Program-made: the position numbers and the translations under genes
Notes under the pieces: generated by a model
Database searches by the model: none
What the model was told of the DNA's origin: nothing
Seen by the model: only the letters and a program-made list of their open reading frames with translations
Source of the DNA: Callaeas wilsoni
Taxonomy: Eukaryota > Chordata > Aves > Passeriformes > Callaeidae
Assembly (NCBI GenBank): GCA_013398955.1
Contig: VWPU01012116.1
Coordinates: 186,001 to 250,000 of the forward strand
DNA: 64,000 bases
Reading direction: 5' to 3'
Shown: positions 1 to 11,649 of the stretch, one piece after another
How the letters are laid out: the number at the start of each line of letters is the position of its first letter
Position numbering within the stretch: position 1 is the stretch's first letter

Positions 1-3000
1 CATTTAGTTTGGCTGTAATAAAAACACAACATAAACATTTTGAGGAAGGGAAAAGTGAACACTGAGCTAACAAATTGGTAAACCAGGATGATAACACTAC
101 ATACATATCTACCAGCTTTAAATTATTCTGGTAAATGTACTTTGTAAAGATGTAGAAGAAAATTATACTCCAAATCTCTTCCTGCCCAATGAGCAACAAT
201 CACTTGACTTATAATGACTTTGTGCTCTACCCAGGAGTCAAAAGCAGGTAGCAAAGTGTGGAGCTCTGCCTAGTTAGACACAGCAGAAAATTATTTAAGA
301 AAAAGTAACTCAATCCACACAATTTTATCTATGTGTCACATTTGTTTCTTTTTTGACTAGCTTTGTATTCTTCCTGCTTTTCAGTTATCCCAGGAGCAGC
401 TTAATTTTTCTGAGTATTTTGTTTTGTTGATTTGTTATGTCTCCATGACACAAAATAAACACTAAAATAATTTTCTTGTTGGAGTTTTCCTTAGCTGTTG
501 TCTCTTCCCCCCACTTTCGCGTTTACCATATGCACTTAGGATCAGAGCATTCTTTTCTTCTCATTTCTTGCATTTTGCAATTGGATCTCATTCAAATGTT
601 GCTTGAAGTGAAGGAAATTGTCACTTGCACAAATTTCTCCTCTACCTTTTTTTACTTAGTATTACCAACATGGAATGTCTGCTTTGTGAAGTTTCTGTTT
701 AAAAAGTTCATCGAGTTTTGAGCTTGAATAGGAAAGCGAAACTATATGTGTTATGTATAAAAATGCTTAGCCTTTGTTTACTTTTGTGGTGAGTGAAATA
801 AATTTACTTGGCACAGGCACAAGTTCAGAAACAGCTAATAATTTCATTATAAACTTTGATTTTATAACTCAGGTGGAGATGTTTTATATTAGGTTTTATA
901 TTACTTTCTGGTTGACTGAGCCTGTGGTTTAAAGGATAAATTAGGCCAGGGATGCTAGCCACCTTGGGCAAAGTACTCACCCTTTTCAGGTAGCTTTGTT
1001 AGGGCACTCATTCAAGATTTTATTTGCTGTTAATTAACTTGCTGACATTTTGATACATTTTAGTATTAAACTGCCCGCATTCCCTCTCAAAAGCTTTTCT
1101 TCAAGGTCGTGGTGCCTGGATCTTTCAGTACAAAACAAAATCCTTGACCATAGTCGCTTCTCCATACACACAAATTTTGGATCATCTGTGTAATGGTTCA
1201 GAGAAACCTACAACTCTCCTAACTTAGTGTGAGCCAAAAAGAGCAGATCAAAACTTTCTTTAACTCATTTAAAAGAAAAAAGAAAAAGAGGATTTTTTTC
1301 TCACACAAGAAAGAAAGAAAAACAGCTTCAAAGAAAGTATTGCATTGTATTACAGAACAGTTTGGGTTGCAAGATGAGGCTGCTCAATGCGGGGCTATCA
1401 GGGTTCCCTGAAAAATACTTTAAAATCAAGAAACTAAAAATTCAAAGTATCACTGTAGAAAATTTCACTTCCACAGAATCCATGAAACCAAACTCAGAAA
1501 TCCTTCTTTCTGAGAGTGTTCATCTGGAAAATGATGTTTGTTTTGTAGCGAAGTTGGACCTTAGCCTAATTTTGTGTCAAGTGGGAACGTAATTGAACCT
1601 CCTTCAACTGTGTTGGCATAGTTGAAGAGCTGGGCTCAGGACAGAGGGTGAGAGGAGGCTGGTTTAGTACTACAACATTAGCACAAGTGTTAAAAGCTGC
1701 AAAGATGAAATGAATTAATCTCTGCAAGGACTGGTGTGGTCTTTATATGGAAGACAACATAAGAAAGCCAAGTACAAGCTTAGTATGGTTACCTGCACAT
1801 TGGCTCAGAGCACGAAACTACAAAAATTGCTGCTCCACTTTCTTTTACTTAATCTGCTTGAAGTTCAGGCATGCAGGCCTACCGTTATAGATAATAAATG
1901 GAAGAGCACAAGTCAAAGAGATGTAATATGTAAAATAGATCAGTTTTTCCAAATATGCATCAGATTTTGGCTGGAGAAATATGAGCAAAAAGGGAGGGAC
2001 TATTGGGTAATGTGAGATGTATAAATAACTTACTTTTCCTTGCCCTGGGTGCAGGTGTTAGGTAGTAGGGATTTATATATGTCTCCTCCCTTTATAAACA
2101 CACATAAATCATTACTAGGAAAAAAAATTCCCAATGTAAACCGGTTAAAAGTAGGGAGCAAGACAAACCTGCTCATCCTTTGAGAAAGATGTCGTTGATG
2201 TTGTAATATTTCTGCCACAGGAGCTACATCAGCTTGTGATAGTCTAAGTAGGTGATTCACAGATTAAGTGCAGCAGGACAGCAAGTATTTAAAAACACTT
2301 CCCAGAAAAACACAACAGCAATTAAGCCAACTTGGCCTTCAGTCAATACATTGGCTTTAATTACATGTTTCAAGATACTGCTTTTAAATGCCTGCTATTT
2401 TAGGTAGAGGTACAGATGAAATAATGCTTGTTTTTCCTGTGCATAATATTTACAAGCAACTCACATTGTAGGTGTTGAAACAATTTTTCTGTATTTCAAA
2501 GTATGGTCATATAGACATGCTCTTCATGAAATTCCAGCATTCTCGTGCCAAAATTGGAATGCTGAAAACTGACATGTTGTAAATTTACTGGTTTTAAACT
2601 ATCTGCAATCCTGCAGTCTCTTTCGCATGCACATGTAAAGCACCTTCTTTTCTAGAGGAGGACTTGATGACAATGCCAAAGACTTTTAAGTTAAATAATA
2701 ATCTTCCAATTCTGGAAAGTGATATGACTCTGTAACAAGTATATATCTACTCAAGTACTTACTAGTCTGCATGCAGTACAGGAAAAAATTACAATTTTTA
2801 TTTCAAATTCTAAGGAAAATGAAAATGTTTTTCAATTAAGAATGGAAAAGAAATATTTTAAAAGAGGGGGGGAGAGTTTTTCATTCACCCTCTTCATATA
2901 TTTCTTATGCATTATTTTCTCAATTTAAATTATTTTTATTCAGAAGTATAAACTAAACCATTTTCTTAAAAATCTATCTCAAAAAATTAGGTTTCCTAAT

Positions 3001-5608
3001 ATTCTTTCTCCCTTCAAAAAGATATATGTATTTGATGAAATTAAATCCAAAATTATTTTAGAATATACGAAAGTTGGAGCCCAGCTGTGCTCCCTGGAAT
3101 TTTTATTCCAACTGCAGTTAAATTCAAAGGAAAATTTGTATTTCTTCATTTGGAACTGAAACAGGCCCACAGTTTCACTTTCAATAAGTATATGGAAATC
3201 AATATGCTGTAATGTAGTTTATGCTATTTTTCAGTTTCCATCTGCTGCCTTCCATTGCATCTTTTTGTGAGTGACAGCATAATAATTGCTGTACCAATTA
3301 ATGCCCTTCCAATCCAACTGCATCGTTACTGCAAAATAAATGTTTTGCTTTGTAGCAGTTTGTCCTGCTATGAAACTTTGCTTTAGTTATTCCAATCATC
3401 TAACAGCAGAAAAGGAAAAGCTGCTTTGTCATCAGTAGCTCAATAGAAGACACTGTATATTCAATACAGAGAATTGGCAGAATTTTAACCAGTATCAATT
3501 TATAAATAGGATAGCAGCAATCATTTATTTTCTGCCTTAAATGAAAGTATCCTTTTTGATGCAATAATAGCCACTTAACTGATTTGAGACTGAAGTAGGG
3601 GGGTTTTTTGGAGAAATGTTTTTCTTTATCCAGAATAAAATATGGAGTCTCTTTCTTTGCAACAAAAGCTCTTAGAGGATAAAAGCTTCCATCTGAAATA
3701 AGCAGTCATAATAATTTAGTTCTTTTCAGTAAGAGTTTAATTTTCCCTAGTGGGATTTCAATGCATAACTACAGTGCCTTTCCCACTCTGTTCTGTGTCT
3801 TAACAAAAATGCTGCAAAGAATATCAGAAGTTGAAGCACTTTGAGACAAGCTTCCCCATTCAAACAATATCCTCAGTGCAATCTGTGGGCCTCCTCTGGT
3901 ATAAATAGGAGCTTGCACTGCTGTTGGGAAAGTCCTTAGAGAGTGCAAATCTAGATTAAAGACTGGTACTAGTTTTGGGAACTTTTCTGGCTCAGGGGCT
4001 GCATTTATGTTGTCCAGTGAGAATTGTGTGAGGAAACAACACAGGACTAACTCCTTACTAATATTTCATTCCTGAAACATCTGTTAGCTAATTGGGTTTT
4101 TTCCACCTTCTTGCACTATCCTTTTGTGCAATGATAAAATCTCATCATCTCTGTTTCCCTGCTTCCAGACTGTTCTGTTTATTGTGAACAACAGAATTTT
4201 CCAATTAATATTTCTAAAATGAAACTACTGCTTTACAATGAAACAGCTGATTCACTTTATTTATTTTTAGCTTGCACTGATTGATTCATAGAAATTTCTT
4301 TTGAGCAGATACATTTTACTATAGCATTTATAGAAACAGCTATAGCAATCACAGAACTCTAGCAATCATAAAGTCTCAGAGACTCCCAAATACAAAACAC
4401 AATACTAATAAAGATATCCAATTGGCTTTAATTTAATGACTTCCATTTTGTGCTCATAATCTCAGAAATGGAAATGTCAAATTTTATTTTCAAAAATAAA
4501 TTTATTATTTTTATCTAGAAAAATAGAAATTCATTAGAAGTACATCCTTTTGTTTGTAAAGTCATTTGTTCAGAGGTTAAGAAATCCCAGATGAAAGCTT
4601 ACTATGCAGCTGCAAAGTCTTTATTTTTACCTAATGGCCGTCCCGTATAAGGTAATTAAAGGCCTGCAACAGAAGCTGAAACACAGGAGTCTCTGGTTCT
4701 ATTAATTTTTAATCACTGTACTGCAGAAACATAAACTTATATTAGATCTGGCATGGGAAAAGCTTAGTCACGGGCTTTCAAAAGTGCTCCTGCATCAGAC
4801 CTGTGAGCAGTCTGGTGGCGATGGCATTCACCTGCATTTGGTGGCACATTGCTCGCAGGTCATCATTTGCCAAACAAACCATCTGGCAGGGAAACCAGCC
4901 TGAGGAAAAAAACTGCCATCTCTTCCCCTTGGCTGCTTCTTCCTTCTCCTCAGTTTTGCCAGTATAGAGATTTGTAGGGCTCTTGCAAACCAGATGACCA
5001 AAGTGCTTCAGTCTACAAAGCAGCTTCTCATTCTCAATGGCTCAGCTGAGGGACAGTGAACAGCAGTGTCGGTACAGAGCAGAAAGGGAACATTTTCAGC
5101 TGATTTTCCACAGAAAGTGCAATGTCAAACCTTACCCACAGGCAGAGGGGAATTTTAACACGGGACTTGTACATCAGAGATGAGTGCTCTAACCAAAGAA
5201 CATCAGATGATAATCCCTTGAATTCTTGTATAGGAAAAGAAAAGAGTGACCTTTATTTCATTTAGAAAAGAAAAAGGGTTGCTACCTGCCTTCTGGTTAA
5301 GAATTTGAATTCTGAATCTGAAACAGAAGCATCTCCCAATAAGCAGCAGTAAGGGAGCTTTTAAAGCTTATCCCTGGATCTCTTCTCCTCTTCTCTTTTT
5401 TTTCTTTTAATTTAGCTTAGTACTGCAAGTTAGTTTTCTCTCAGAAGTTGTGATCGATCTACTTATATGTACATCAGTCACTGCTGTTACTAGGAAACCA
5501 TTGGGTTTTTCTGCTAAAGAATTGTTATAAATAAGCACTGTGCCATGAAATAAGATCCTTGTGTATACTGCCTCTGCTTCCAACATAATTAAGATCAGGA
5601 AAAAATCT

Positions 5609-5641
5609 AATTTAATGTAATTTGCTGGGTTACATTAAATT
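5609..5641. repeat. Perfect 12-bp hairpin
   Basis: AATTTAATGTAA (5609-5620) is followed by a 9-nt spacer and its exact reverse complement TTACATTAAATT (5630-5641). The arms are AT-only apart from one G:C pair, so the stem would be weak. Function is unknown; it could be a remnant of a small DNA transposon or simply chance. Confidence 0.7.
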
Positions 5642-6885
5642 TTCTTGATGGATCATTCATACCTAATTGCTGTGGACTGCAGCTTCATTGCATTCTATAA
5701 TCCTGAGAGTAAATTTGAGTAAAGGATGAAGCAGGCTGAATAATACTTATGTTTCCAAGGTCCTGTCCTAGAACAGAAATAAAAGCAACTTTTCCTCTGT
5801 AAGCCATGGGGAAAAAACCTCCCCCAGCTCTACTGGTGTCTTCAGGTCATGAAATCTGTGTGAATCTATTCATCTTATGCTGACTTTAGAAGAATTGTAG
5901 GGAAGGGTTAGTTTTGTGTTCTTAAAAGCAGCTGTGGTACCAAAGAGCTGAAAAATCCACAAACAGTATTGTTCTTCTTTTTTTTTTCTCTCTTAACCTT
6001 TTAAGGCCCAAATATGACTGAAGCAGGAAATTTAGAAAGCTGTGGAACTTTAATCCTTTACTGCAAAAATTTTACCTGTATCTTTAGTTTCAAAATCCTT
6101 ACTTACATAAGTTGTAACTTTGGAGACGCTGCAGTACCTAGGGCTCCATAAGGCTGATCAGCTGTATGAATATTAAAATAATATTTAGGAATGAAAATAA
6201 AAGAATCTATTATAATATAGAATTTCCAGTATGCGATGTGCTGAATTTTAACAAAAAGGTGAAAAATGCACTTAATTTTCGAAATTTAATACTTATAAGT
6301 CTTAAGTCAACTTGGACCCATTGGACTATTTTATTATTTTGCCACCATCATTTTTAAATTCATTTATTGAAGTATATTAACATAGTTAATTGCTTTTTAA
6401 AAAATGTAAGTTGAAAGTAAACATATTGCCTAGATCCATTCTTTCCAAACTTGCAAATTTACTATTACCCATAGCTTTCTCATTTCATTTGAACCAATAT
6501 GCTCTATTCTTTTTGCTATTATTTTCATAGACTGATGTCAGACAGTTCAGCTTGATCCTCAACCAGGCATCTTAGACCTCCTGGCTCTATTAAGTGTTCC
6601 TTAATCTTTTGGCTCTCTCTGTCTCTCTTCTCTTTCACTACATATCCTAGCAGTTAGGAGAGAAGAAGTCACTTCTCCTCCTTAACCCCTTTGGTTACGG
6701 AATGGCAAAAATCAGCCCTGTTGTGACCTTTAGCATCTACAAATTTTCTTTGAATGAGTAGCAAGGGATATGCTGGCTTTTGAGGCATATGTACAGGAAA
6801 TGAAAAACCTGAATTTAATTTCCTTTTTAACCCTAATAGGTTCAAATTCATCTTTTACATTCTAAGAGACTGCCTGAATTCCTTA

Positions 6886-6913
6886 GCTAGAAATTAGTGG
6901 CTAGAAATTAGTG
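6886..6913. repeat. 14-bp tandem duplication
   Basis: GCTAGAAATTAGTG occurs twice head to tail with no mismatch. This is a recent-looking slippage duplication in unique sequence and no function is implied. Confidence 0.85.
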
Positions 6914-8241
6914 TATTAGGGGCACTCTTCATCATTGTATTAAAGCTGCACTATTCTGCAAAAGTGGACTTAAAATTAATTATACAAGATACAGCACAAC
7001 ACAAACAGGCCTGAGTTTAGGGAACTCCCTGGATGGTAAGTCTCTTTACTCCTGGTCATTGCCACAGGGGTTGTTTTATACTCTTTGAATAAAATACATG
7101 AAGAGAATGAAGGAAAATTATACCTTGACATATTTTATTTATCTTTGTTAGTAGGAAAGAAACAAATTTTAATAGGGAATCATGTACCTGGTTTAGCAGT
7201 TCCTTATGGCATTTAAAATGCATATGATTCTAGCTTCTGGGTAAAAGGAAAGCAAGATCTTGCATCTTGAAAAGGAAAAGTGGCAGATTTGGAACACAAA
7301 ATCTAGAACCATTCATCTTCTCATGTTTAGGTTTGCATTAGATTAAGAAATAAAGTGACAGTAACTGTGATGTAATCCCAAATAAAAGTAAAAAATTAAT
7401 AAAGGCCTTATTTAATATCATGGTTAAAAGTTGGTCAAAGCAATAAAACCTTTAAGACCATTCACAAACATTATCAGCTGCTTTGTAGCTCAGAGCTCAC
7501 AATCACCATGCACTTTATTTCAGTTTGATGCAAAAGCTTCTTGAAGCAGAAAACATTTAAACCTTTCATCTCAGTCAAGTTTTGGTAGCCAGTGTCAATT
7601 CAACCCAATGAATGAATAGTAAAAATACACATAAAAAATTCATCCTGCTTGCTTGTGCTGTGAAAGGGATTTTATGACCATTAACATGCCACTGGGAATT
7701 CAGATTCTGGTTTTATTGTCTTCAATGTCGCTGATGTACCTTTTATTCCATTTTTCATTTAGTTGGGTTTTTTCTGTCTTGGTCCCAGCATTGCTCTGGT
7801 AGTCTTGTGTTCAGGGGGAATCATGGGCTTTTCTCATGAGGAAGTCAGTAACATGTTACGATCAAACTTTTCCAAATGCAAGTTAGGAAACGTTTTCCCA
7901 AATCTGGTGAACATCATCCTTGGTTCCAACACTACTGGGCCAGCTGCTAACTGGTTTGAAACATGTCAGAATGAACTGAATTCTGACTTCTATTTGAGTC
8001 TATTGCAGCTATTCTTTAATATCTCTGTGGTTGACATGAAAATATGATTTTGCATTCCTTCACATAATAAGTGTATTAAGATATTTTTTAAAGCATTATG
8101 TAAAACCATTTTGAATCCAAGCTTCAATATACATTTAAAAAAAAAAAAAAAGAGAATATACATTGCATGAAGATATTGCACTTTGGAAGTTTATTTTTTG
8201 TTACTAATCAAATCTCAATTTAAAAAGGAAAAATGATGTAG

Positions 8242-8494
8242 GAAAACTGTCAGGTTATAGAATGGGGTCATCAGGGTTACCTGAGTTTCATCATTGGCTT
8301 TTCACACATGGTTACCCATCTTGCTGATGAAAGCAGTGGTTATATGAGAGTCACAAGCCCATCTGAAAAAGCATCTGGTACATCCTCTTTCCAAACAGTA
8401 TTCTGCCATGTGCACCATATCCCACGTCCAGTTCATTTTGAAATGACAGTGATGCTGTGCTTACCTGACAAACTGGCATCCTGTTCAAAGGACA
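8242..8494 (+). CDS. Possible penultimate coding exon, unidentified
   Basis: The frame is open from 8242 to a consensus donor, ACA|GTAAGTAA, with the exon ending at 8494 after one base of a codon. The start is unclear: a possible acceptor TTATAG lies just before 8261 and another, AAAGCAG, ends at about 8334. Neither has a strong pyrimidine tract. The main support is phase. The single leftover base A joins GT at the start of the exon at 8930 to make a serine codon and continues in the frame that ends in the terminal exon's stop. A one-in-three phase match is weak evidence. I do not recognise the peptide, and it could be chance. Confidence 0.25.
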
Positions 8495-8929
8495 GTAAGT
8501 AAATGAAGTGGCATTTGCGGGACTAATCCCTTAGAAACCCCTGGCATTACTCTCATGGGCAGTGCTTCAGGTAAAAAAGATGTGCACTACTTATTTGCCA
8601 GTCCTAACTAACATGATTAAGACTTATAAAGTAGATAATACACAGATATGACACTCTGAAATGTTGAAAAAAAAAAATTATGGCCCTAAATTATAACTGA
8701 GTTGGGTCTGGGAACCTTTGCCTTCACTGGGAATCTGTCACCCACTTGTGCCCTCGGCCAGAGGAAATACCCTCTTCTGCAGCCCCTGAAGGGCCCGATG
8801 ACGCAAGTCTGCTCTCCAGGCACCCTGGCACCGTGGGGCAGTATGAAGTTAATCCACTGGAGTCCGTGTCCATGGTGGAAGGCTTCAAAGCCCAGTTACA
8901 TCTTCTGTGTTGGTGTCTCCCCGCTCCAG

Positions 8930-9069
8930 GTCACAACCTCGGCTCAGCGAAGGTGTCCCGGGCGCAGACGTTTCCCAGCTACCCATCGGAGCAGGGCGAG
9001 GAGCACCAGCAGTCCCTGTCGCTGGCCAGCAGCTACGCCTTCAGCTACGGCTCGGGGCTGGTGCAATGA
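8930..9069 (+). CDS. Probable terminal coding exon, unidentified gene
   Basis: A pyrimidine-rich acceptor (TCTCCCCGCTCCAG, ending at 8929) precedes about 46 codons ending in TGA at 9067-9069. The peptide begins HNLGSAKVSRAQTFPSYPSE and ends SLASSYAFSYGSGLVQ. It is rich in Ser, Gln, Glu and Tyr, like the low-complexity carboxyl tail of a regulatory protein. Third codon positions are mostly G or C and CpG is dense, in sharp contrast to the AT-rich flanks; this is what makes it look coding. The frame is also open for about 230 bases upstream, so the exon could start earlier without the 8929 acceptor. A UTR-like tract follows. I could not place the protein in a family. Confidence 0.5.
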
Positions 9070-9250
9070 CAGGCGGGGGCTGCCGGCCGAGATGGACAGT
9101 TGAGCCTGGAGCCTTCCGCAAGGACCGAGGAGCCCCTGGCCCCCTCTGCACCCACCATTTGCCGTGAAAACTGATGCCTACCAGCTCCAGGCGGGGCACC
9201 GCCAGTGCAGAAACCTGGAGAGGCGACTTCCTCGAAGCAGAGGCTAAGTC

Positions 9251-9264
9251 TTTATTTATTTATT
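9251..9264 (+). promoter_or_regulatory. AU-rich element in the presumed 3' UTR
   Basis: TTTATTTATTTATT contains two overlapping ATTTA pentamers. In mRNAs such elements recruit ARE-binding proteins that control decay and translation. It sits about 180 bases after the presumed stop codon. The role depends on the 3' UTR assignment. Confidence 0.4.
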
Positions 9265-9300
9265 CTGCCGTTCTTTTTGTCGATATGTTCAGAAAGGAGC

Positions 9301-9333
9301 GGGTTGGGGGGTTGGGGGGAGGGAAGAAGGGGG
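9301..9333 (+). promoter_or_regulatory. G-quadruplex motif in the presumed 3' UTR
   Basis: Five G-runs of 3, 6, 6, 3 and 5 bases are separated by loops of 2, 2, 1 and 5 bases, so the canonical four-tract rule is met more than once. It lies on the transcribed-sense strand, so it could fold in RNA, 37 bases after the AU-rich element. Folding and function are inferred. Confidence 0.6.
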
Positions 9334-10585
9334 ACACGTCTGTGTTGTAAGAAAGTGGTGGAAACAAATGAAACTGTGTTGGTTGGTGTGAAGGTTTCTG
9401 CATGACCGGAGAAGGTCCCTTCTGGGGCTCCATTGCAATGGCGCATTTGACACTGGGGCCTTCCTTCCCGCCCCCACCAGCAGGCCAGCCTGTCTTCACC
9501 CACAGCCTTTGTAGGTCCTTGCCACAGCCTACAATTCCCGCTGGAGTCACTGAAATGTCGCCAACTCGAGATGCAGCGTCAGTGCTGCGGGAGTCACCTT
9601 CAGATCCGAGCGGGTTCACTCACTGCCCTAGAGAGTGGTTGGGTGTTTTTTGAGCCAGTCACCAACATATACTGGAGTAGCAGGCTGATATGTTTTGTTG
9701 GGAATAGGGTTTGATGCATTAAGGTAAGGCTATTGCCTGGTCCGGCTCTAATCTTAAATTCCTGGGGCACAAATTCATCCCTTACACATGCAATTCTCAT
9801 GATGCCCCCAAGAGCTGTGAACATCCCTATCATCCCTATCAGTCTTGTCCTCAGAACTGCTGCAAAATCTTCTTGTTCACAAATTATTTAGGTAACCATG
9901 TCTGCAAGCCTGCCTTTAAAAAGCGGGAAAACTGTTCTTCAAACAAAAAAAAGTGGGCCACATGCCCAGCTGATGACCGCCCGTGCCACAGCTGGGCCAG
10001 ACACTGTAGAGCTGAGCTCTGGTCTTGTCTTTCTGGTCAGCGTTATTTGATTTTCTGTGTTTCCTTCTCAGATTTCTGTTTTAGATGCACATTGTATCTT
10101 GTATGATCATGTGTCAAGCATCTGTTTATTTTCAAGAGGAGGATGAGTACCTCTCAATGGAAATGTTCTGTCTTTGGAAGACGTCTTTAAAAAACAAACT
10201 GTAGTAGGTGTTTGTAATCAGTAATGAGGGAATAAGTTGGAAGGCATACCTGTAGGTGGGGAGTGAATTTTATCTATCTTGAACATTTAGATTTTTGTAA
10301 CTGTTATCAAATACTTATGTACTCCTTGTGATGCCCTGAAATGTTTGAAATTGTGAGGAGAAAAATCTGCCCTCCTGTATGATCTGAGGAGCCTTGTGTT
10401 CTGTTCCCAGTGTGAAACTATTGCCATGATTACCAGAGGGATTCAGCTCATTGGTTGTTTCTCAGGACAGGTTGAGGAAATGTATCAAGGAGGAGACACA
10501 TAGACTCTTTTCCAAAGAAACAATTGGTTTTATGTACTATAATTTAACTGAAAAAGTGCTGTTGGGTTGTTTTATATATGCACAT

Positions 10586-10600
10586 TATATATATATATAT
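10586..10600. repeat. (TA)7 microsatellite
   Basis: Fifteen bases of alternating T and A lie inside the presumed 3' UTR, shortly before the first ATTAAA. Confidence 0.85.
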
Positions 10601-10734
10601 GTATTAAAAGGAAGAAACTTCTGCTTTTGATTAAACATTTAGTGGTACAGTATGGTCAGCTTTTCTCCAACCATTTTCCCAGCTAAGAGACCTTGCAGAC
10701 TTACAGCTTTCTACACCTCAGTGAACGGTTGCTG

Positions 10735-10740
10735 AATAAA
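10735..10740 (+). terminator. Candidate polyadenylation signal AATAAA
   Basis: A canonical hexamer, followed within 12 bases by TTTGTG that could act as the GT-rich downstream element. It is the best candidate for the 3' end of the transcript ending with the 8930 exon. The upstream ATTAAA copies at 10603 and 10630 are alternatives. Confidence 0.4.
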
Positions 10741-11631
10741 AAAGCTTTGTGATCCACTTGAATGAATCACTTCTAGCCCACCACAATCACCTTTATTTAT
10801 TTTTCCCCTTTTTCCTTCTCTCATTCACTACCTCTTTTTCTTCTCACAGTGCTGCCATACGCAGGAATAGAATGGCTCCCTACAGAGAGTATTTTGATGA
10901 GCTAAAATGAAAAACTGCTCTCCCACGCTGTCAGGGCGCTATACCTATGGTGCTCTCAGAGCTGTACCCATCAAGGAAGCTTCATTCACACTTTCATTTA
11001 AGAAAAAGATTCGGTTCACATTTTGCTTAGGGAAAATTTCCAGTTTGCAAATGTTAAAAGCAAAATGTGATACAAAAGGATAGATATTCTGCTGGTATAA
11101 TTCTGTTACTCAGTGCAGCTTTGCCAGATATTTGCCTTTTGGGGAAATGGTCAGTTATTTTTATTCCTTTTCAGCTGAGATTCTTTCACTTGCCCTAAAA
11201 TGATACATATTTTCTTTGAAACTCCTTAGATTAAGTTTTCAATATGTTCTACAGGTTTCAATTATGTGTCCAAGTAAGTTTTTTCCTCTGTGACTTGAAT
11301 ACTAATCATTTAATAATTACATATTCTACATAGTCCAAAAGTGGGGGAAGGGCAAAACAGGAGGATATCATAACTTCTTTATAGTTCCAGTGTCCGTATA
11401 CTTTAAGAACCAACCTAAATCCTCAACCTAGTGCTTCAATTGCATTTCAATAAAAAACATAAGGTCTATATAATGTACTCATTTAGTTTCCTGGGGAATA
11501 GTTGCTGTCTGTGGCTTTGTCTTCCTACGCAGTACCTGAATATTGTCAAGTTAATGAAAATGCAGATGCTATTTTCAAAGAAAACACACCAAAAAAAAAG
11601 GAGGGAGGGGGCATTATAGCAGTTTTGGCTA

Positions 11632-11649
11632 TATATATGGCCATATATA
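11632..11649. repeat. 18-bp perfect palindrome
   Basis: TATATATGG is followed immediately by CCATATATA. The flanks also share ATAGCAGTTTT in direct orientation on each side. Probably a byproduct of simple-sequence evolution. Confidence 0.7.

Larger units (their letters stand above)
1..8241. other. AT-rich non-coding stretch
   Basis: I see no supportable gene here. Open frames are short and rich in Leu, Phe, Ser, Ile and Lys, as expected by chance in AT-rich DNA. The stretch holds a perfect hairpin at 5609-5641, a 14-bp tandem duplication at 6886-6913 and a G6T6 tract at 3598-3609. A 94-codon open frame at 7763-8047 follows a CAG acceptor-like site, but I see no matching donor and do not call it. 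A 14-A run lies near 8137-8150. It could be the intron of a gene ending near 10.7 kb, or intergenic DNA. Confidence 0.6.
9070..10756 (+). other. Probable 3' UTR of the 8930 exon
   Basis: The tract after the TGA at 9067-9069 starts GC-rich and grades into AT-rich sequence without a convincing open frame. It carries an AU-rich element, a G-quadruplex motif, two ATTAAA variants (10603-10608, 10630-10635) and a canonical AATAAA at 10735-10740 followed by a GT-containing stretch. The extent is inferred from the last of these signals. If the exon call is wrong, this is ordinary non-coding DNA. Confidence 0.4.

Noticed and set aside
7763..8047. 94-codon plus-strand frame with a fairly protein-like middle
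   Set aside because: There is an acceptor-like TGTTCAG inside, but no donor before the stop and no link to the 8242 frame.
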